Shown: positions 60,083 through 64,000 of the stretch, piece after piece
Numbering within the stretch: the stretch's first letter is position 1
How the letters are laid out: every line of letters starts with the position of its first letter
NCBI GenBank assembly: GCA_040079795.1
Contig: JBEBJQ010000009.1
Span: 1-64,000 of the forward strand
DNA: 64,000 bases
DNA from: SXIZ01 sp040079795
GTDB lineage: Bacteria; Pseudomonadota; Gammaproteobacteria; Methylococcales; Methylomonadaceae
Reading direction: 5' to 3'
The notes under the pieces: generated by a model
Databases searched by the model: none
Told to the model about the DNA's origin: nothing
The model's input: the letters and a program-made list of their open reading frames with translations, nothing else
Made by a program: the position numbers and the translations under genes

Positions 60083-60271
60083 TTACTCCTTTAGTTTTGC
60101 TTGTTTGAGTATGCTATTAAAAGTACCGACTGCCAAATCATCACTAGGTTTACCGGGGACGGTTACACGACCGCTTTTGGTAGGATGCTTGAATTGGCGA
60201 TGACTGCCTCGCGTTGTTACAAGATACCAACCATCTTCTTTCAGCATGATTAAAACCTCATTTATTTTCAT
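60083..60271 (-). CDS. hicA: HicA-family mRNA interferase toxin
   Basis: 62-aa HicA toxin: MKINEVLIMLKEDGWYLVTT, RGSHRQFKHPTKSGRVTVPG with the catalytic His, and GTFNSILKQAKLKE. Toxin gene first, antitoxin second, as is normal for hicAB. A -10 box ends 6 bases before the ATG with no room for a ribosome-binding site. Confidence 0.88.
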   Translation of the reverse strand: MKINEVLIMLKEDGWYLVTTRGSHRQFKHPTKSGRVTVPGKPSDDLAVGTFNSILKQAKLKE

Positions 60272-60306
60272 GCCAATAGAATAACAGATTACATAGGGCT
60301 TTCCAA
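60272..60306 (-). promoter_or_regulatory. promoter of hicAB with start-codon-proximal -10 box
   Basis: On the minus strand, TTGGAA (60306-60301), a 17-base spacer and TATTCT (60283-60278) preceded by TGT form a good sigma-70 promoter with an extended -10. Six bases then lead to the hicA ATG at 60271. The predicted mRNA starts at or next to the ATG. Confidence 0.6.
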
Positions 60307-60480
60307 AAACAGCCTAACTACTATAAGTAGACCCACATAAAGAACCTAATCTTTTATGCGGGCTTGTTTTAAAACTATTGATATAGAAAGAAACCAACGC
60401 ACTAAAACATCCCCCTATAGGCAGCCCGCCCAACTCGCGTTACAATTCGACCCCAACCTTTGATTACTCAAAAAACACCC

Positions 60481-61362
60481 ATGCAGCAGCCCTTCAAAAC
60501 CATCGGTATTATCGGCAAACCCAGCGATCCTGATATAGTTGAAACCCTGGTTATCTTGACTCAGTTTTTAAAACGCCAGCAGTATGCCATTGTGATTGAA
60601 GCCAATACCGCGCTGTTACTCCCAAGATTAGCATTTGACGCCTGCGCAATCAATGACCTCGGGCAGCGGGTCGATCTGGTGATTGCAGTGGGGGGTGACG
60701 GCACTTTTTTAAGTGCCGCGCGGGCCATCGCGCGCTATGATGTGCCGTTGATTGGTGTTAACCTGGGGCGCTTGGGGTTTCTAACCGATATTTCGCCAGA
60801 TGAACTGCTAGTCAGTCTCAATGCGATTTTATCCGGTCAATATAAGGAAGAATGCCGCCATCTGTTACGCACTAAGGTTTTTCGGGATGGGCAGATGATT
60901 CGTGAGGAAACCGCAGTTAATGAGGTGGTCATTCATCGCTGGATTACGCCGAGTATGATTGAAATCATCACCACCATTGATGGCGTGTATTTGAACTCAC
61001 AACGCTCCGATGGCTTAATTATTTCTACACCTACAGGTTCTACCGCCTATGCGCTGTCAGCGGGTGGACCGATTATCCATCCTTCGCTGAATGCGTTGGT
61101 GTTAGTGCCACTTAACCCGCATGCGTTTTCTAATCGCCCGATTGTGATTAGCGATTCAGCAGAAATTGAAATCAGTTTTTATCAAACCAAACAGATTAAT
61201 GCGCTGTTAACCTGTGATCATATTGAAATACCGGATGTGTTAATCAGTGATAAGATTTTAATTAAAAAAGACCCAAAACCTATTAGAATGCTGCATCCCG
61301 AAGGCCACGACTTTTATAATACCTTGCGTAAAAAATTAAACTGGAGCGGTGGTTACCACTAA
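60481..61362 (+). CDS. nadK: NAD kinase
   Basis: 293-aa ATP-NAD kinase that makes NADP. Start at ATG 60481 (MQQPFKTIGIIGKP); an in-frame TTG seven codons earlier is possible. Conserved GGDGTFLSAARAIA, NLGRLGFLTDI, and SDGLIISTPTGSTAYALSAG with GGPIIHP. Length near E. coli NadK (292). Ends 5 bp before recN; the nadK-recN order is common in gammaproteobacteria. Confidence 0.97.
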   Translation: MQQPFKTIGIIGKPSDPDIVETLVILTQFLKRQQYAIVIEANTALLLPRLAFDACAINDLGQRVDLVIAVGGDGTFLSAARAIARYDVPLIGVNLGRLGFLTDISPDELLVSLNAILSGQYKEECRHLLRTKVFRDGQMIREETAVNEVVIHRWITPSMIEIITTIDGVYLNSQRSDGLIISTPTGSTAYALSAGGPIIHPSLNALVLVPLNPHAFSNRPIVISDSAEIEISFYQTKQINALLTCDHIEIPDVLISDKILIKKDPKPIRMLHPEGHDFYNTLRKKLNWSGGYH

Positions 61363-61367
61363 CAGCT

Positions 61368-63080
61368 ATGTTACTTAAACTGTCTATTATTGACTTGGCG
61401 GTCGTTAAGTCGCTTAATCTGGATTTGCAACAGGGCATGTCAGTGCTCACTGGAGAAACCGGTGCCGGTAAATCTATTTTATTGACTGCACTTGGTTTAG
61501 CACTGGGTAATCGTGCTGACTCCGGGTTTATCCGACCCGACAGTAAACGCGCGGAAATCAATCTGGAATTTGATCTATCCGACGCACCTTTGGCTCAGCA
61601 ATGGCTTATTGAAAACGAACTGGACAGCGAACAGGAGTGTTTAATTCGACGGACCATCAGCGATGATGGGCGTTCAAAAGCCTATATTAATGGCCGATCA
61701 GTTACCTTGCAATCGTTACAGGACTTGAGTGAAAAACTCATTGAAATTCATGGGCAACACGCTTACTTAACCTTATTAAACCCCGATGAACAACGCCGGT
61801 TACTGGATAACTATTCTAAACACCAGCAACAGTTACTGGATAGTTTCGCCAAGACCCAGCCTTTGATTGAACAGGTTAATCAACACTTTCATCTCTGGCA
61901 ACAGGCTAACCAGGAACTGGAGCAATTGATCAAAAGCAGCAAGGCTCGGGATGAACGCCAAGCCTTATTGGAATATCAGCTGGAAGAGTTGCAAAATTTA
62001 GACTTAAAACACTTTAATTACGCAGAACTGTCAGAAGAGCACGCCAAATTAGCCAATCTAGGTGAAATATTAGGCGTCGGTCAACGGCAGTTAGATGTAT
62101 TGACGGATAATGATCAGCAATCGCTCAATCAAGGTTTAAACCAAAGCATTCAAGAGTTGAATCAGTTGGCACGTTATTCACCCGAATTAGCTGCAATTAG
62201 TACACAATTAGCGGATGCGCAAATTCAGCTGGAAGAAGCTGCACAGGAACTGCGCCGCTACCTGGACGCACAGGAAGCTGACCCGATGCGCCTGGATTTT
62301 CTGGAAACACAAATTGGCGTTATTCATAGTTTAAGCCGTAAGCATCAGGTAAGCGCCGAAAATCTACCCGAGCTTGCCAAGACTTTACAAAAGGAGCTGG
62401 ACGGCCTTACCCATAACGCTGAACGTATCAGTGAACTAACGGCAGAAGTTAAAGCCATTGACAAAACCTATCAGCAACTCGCGCAACAATTATCCGCAAA
62501 ACGCAGCCAAAGCGGTCTGGAATTGCAACGCCACATTTCCGCTATGATTAAAGAATTGGGTATGCCGCAAGGGGAGTTTCTAGTTAGCCTTACCAGCATT
62601 GGTGACGATAAGCCGCGTTTGAATGGGCTGGATAAAATCGAATTTTTAGTCAGCGCCAATCCAGGATTGCCCCCTAAGCCGCTGGCAAAAGTGGCCTCTG
62701 GCGGCGAATTATCGCGAATCAGTTTAGCCATTCAAGTGGTCACCAGTAACGATAAAACCACGCCGACCATGATTTTTGATGAAGTGGATTCCGGCATTGG
62801 CGGCGGTATCGCTGAAATTGTCGGCCAAAAGTTACGTTCTTTAAGCCAAAATCGGCAAGTATTATGCGTAACGCATTTGCCACAAGTCGCCGCGCAGGCG
62901 CATCATCACCTGTATGTCGCCAAAAATAACCAGACTGATATAACCTCTTCTACAGTAAGGCTACTGAATAACGAAGAGCGCATTGAAGAAGTCGCAAGAA
63001 TGTTGGGTGGGGTAAATATCACCGCCAACACACTTGCCCATGCCAGAGAAATGTTAACAACAGGGAAACAAAGCTTATGA
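61368..63080 (+). CDS. recN: DNA repair protein RecN
   Basis: 570-aa SMC-like ATPase of double-strand break repair. N-terminal Walker A TGETGAGKSILLTALGLALG, a central coiled coil (about 155-370, rich in Leu/Gln/Glu), and C-terminal signature VASGGELSRISLAIQV, Walker B TMIFDEVDSGIGGGIAEIVG and CVTHLPQVAAQAHHH. Length near the family (about 555). Overlaps the next gene by four bases. Confidence 0.97.
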   Translation: MLLKLSIIDLAVVKSLNLDLQQGMSVLTGETGAGKSILLTALGLALGNRADSGFIRPDSKRAEINLEFDLSDAPLAQQWLIENELDSEQECLIRRTISDDGRSKAYINGRSVTLQSLQDLSEKLIEIHGQHAYLTLLNPDEQRRLLDNYSKHQQQLLDSFAKTQPLIEQVNQHFHLWQQANQELEQLIKSSKARDERQALLEYQLEELQNLDLKHFNYAELSEEHAKLANLGEILGVGQRQLDVLTDNDQQSLNQGLNQSIQELNQLARYSPELAAISTQLADAQIQLEEAAQELRRYLDAQEADPMRLDFLETQIGVIHSLSRKHQVSAENLPELAKTLQKELDGLTHNAERISELTAEVKAIDKTYQQLAQQLSAKRSQSGLELQRHISAMIKELGMPQGEFLVSLTSIGDDKPRLNGLDKIEFLVSANPGLPPKPLAKVASGGELSRISLAIQVVTSNDKTTPTMIFDEVDSGIGGGIAEIVGQKLRSLSQNRQVLCVTHLPQVAAQAHHHLYVAKNNQTDITSSTVRLLNNEERIEEVARMLGGVNITANTLAHAREMLTTGKQSL

Positions 63081-64000
63081 TCAGATTTCCAGCAGAGTGG
63101 GAAAAACAATCCGCCGTTTTAATTGCTTGGCCGCATAAAACTGGCGACTTCAGTAATCGACTAACTGACGTTGAACAAAGCTACAGCATAATCGCCGACA
63201 CCATCACCCAGTACCAACCTTTAATCATCGTCTGCAGTGATGATGAACATCAACAACATATTCAGAAATTAATCGGTAGAGGCGAAGATGTGATTTTTAT
63301 TCACGCCATCGTTAACGACATTTGGGTGCGCGATACGGTTTTTTTAAGCGTCGAAAAAGAAGGCGTACTCACCCATCTTAATTTTCATTTTAATGGCTGG
63401 GGCGAAAAATATCAGCACCAAAACGACAATGCCTTAAACCATAAATTATTAAACGCCAAACCGTTCAAAGGCACTAGCCATATTGATGTCGATTTTATTT
63501 TAGAAGGTGGCAGTGTTGAAAGTGACGGGATTGATACCATTTTAACCACCCGCCAATGCCTACTTAACCCCAACCGCAACAAAGGCTTGAGCCAGACGGA
63601 GATAGAACAACAATTATTAACCCACTTGGGTGCAAAGCGTGTGTTATGGCTGGATCAGGAAAACCTAAGCGGCGATGATACCGATGCGCATATAGACACC
63701 CTGGCACGGTTCTGTTCTGCCAACACCATTGCCTACACCAGTTGCGAAGACAAAAATGGCCAGCACTATGCCAGCTTAAAACGCATGGAAGCGCAGTTAC
63801 AAGCATTTAGAACCCAAGCAGGCGAACCTTATCAGTTAGTGGCGTTGCCATTACCTTCGCCCATAGTAGATGAGGGAGGCCAACCGTTACCGGCTAACTA
63901 TTCTAATTTCCTGATTATTAACCATGCGGTGCTAGTGCCTGTATATGGTGATCCACAGGATAAAGTGGCTTTGGAAAAATTAAAAGGCTGCTTTCCACAA
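63077..64000 (+). CDS. agmatine/peptidylarginine deiminase family protein, cut by the window end
   Basis: Open frame of 308 codons running off the window, started at ATG 63077 (MIRFPAEWEKQ), which overlaps the recN stop. Family motifs: SAVLIAWPHKTGDF, NDIWVRDTVFL (WxRD), FILEGGSVESDG and DTDAHIDTLARF (the catalytic His). The catalytic Cys is expected beyond the window. The family includes agmatine deiminase (putrescine route) and Porphyromonas-type peptidylarginine deiminase; which applies here cannot be said. Confidence 0.92.
   Translation, partial: MIRFPAEWEKQSAVLIAWPHKTGDFSNRLTDVEQSYSIIADTITQYQPLIIVCSDDEHQQHIQKLIGRGEDVIFIHAIVNDIWVRDTVFLSVEKEGVLTHLNFHFNGWGEKYQHQNDNALNHKLLNAKPFKGTSHIDVDFILEGGSVESDGIDTILTTRQCLLNPNRNKGLSQTEIEQQLLTHLGAKRVLWLDQENLSGDDTDAHIDTLARFCSANTIAYTSCEDKNGQHYASLKRMEAQLQAFRTQAGEPYQLVALPLPSPIVDEGGQPLPANYSNFLIINHAVLVPVYGDPQDKVALEKLKGCFPQ

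Noticed and set aside
1..64000. CRISPR arrays, tRNA or rRNA genes
   Set aside because: No regularly spaced direct repeats and no tRNA- or rRNA-like sequence were seen on reading; not computed.

Overview
The window comes from a gammaproteobacterial methylotroph, most likely a type I methanotroph (Methylococcales). The support is a calcium-type methanol dehydrogenase cluster (mxaD, mxaB, mxaFJGI, mxaRSACKL) together with the formyltransferase/hydrolase genes of the tetrahydromethanopterin formaldehyde-oxidation pathway (pcd-like, fhcB, fhcA, fhcD, fhcC). The housekeeping genes are gammaproteobacterial in kind and order (dusB-fis, ruvCAB, cca, yajQ, nadC, ampD, mutL, recN). No methane monooxygenase gene is present, so growth on methane itself is an inference.

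Layout. 1-700: relic of an IS481-like transposase. 696-5794: mxaD, the convergent regulator mxaB, then mxaFJGI. 5830-16222: a TonB uptake block on the minus strand (fecI, fecR, TonB-dependent receptor, PepSY membrane protein, small coiled-coil protein, tonB, exbB, exbD), with several toxin-antitoxin (TA) modules in its gaps. 16606-24111: mxaR, mxaS, mxaA, mxaC, mxaK, mxaL, plus four uncharacterised membrane or secreted proteins. 24138-25102: decayed IS481-family element. The whole mxa/TonB block therefore lies between two IS481-type relics. 25171-41588: core genes (mutL, cysD/cysN, an OFA-type transporter, yajQ, cca, nadC, ampD, dusB-fis, purH, purD), with an Excalibur protein between cysD and cysN and a Uma2 nuclease-fold gene between purH and purD. 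41617-51182: the fhc cluster, broken between fhcA and fhcD by about 4.5 kb holding a duplicated fhcA 3' end, TA-like genes, a PIN-like protein, a frameshifted SHOCT protein and murI. 51324-56911: aspartyl protease, divergent GST/HxlR pair with two clear operators, DUF2959 lipoprotein, ruvCAB and a membrane methyltransferase. 56912-60271: decayed region with a REP-associated transposase relic, REP-type palindromes, a frameshifted subtilase beside a PrcB-like secreted protein, and a hicAB pair. 60481-64000: nadK, recN and a truncated agmatine/peptidylarginine deiminase.

How the genes work together. MxaFI oxidises methanol in the periplasm and passes electrons to cytochrome cL (MxaG). MxaJ and the MxaR/S/A/C/K/L/D proteins assemble the enzyme and insert calcium, and MxaB is the probable transcription switch. 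Formaldehyde is then carried on tetrahydromethanopterin and released as formate by the FhcABCD complex. The TonB/FecIR block is a cell-surface-signalling metal-chelate importer, and its place inside the mxa locus suggests a link between metal supply and methanol oxidation.

The most striking non-gene signals are: a perfect 588-bp-offset duplication of the fhcA 3' end flanking a small cassette; a GAGACGC palindrome family at three convergent gene junctions; promoters of three TA loci whose -10 box sits 6-8 bases before the ATG; two well-formed HxlR operators; and a CysN with a vestigial APS-kinase domain.
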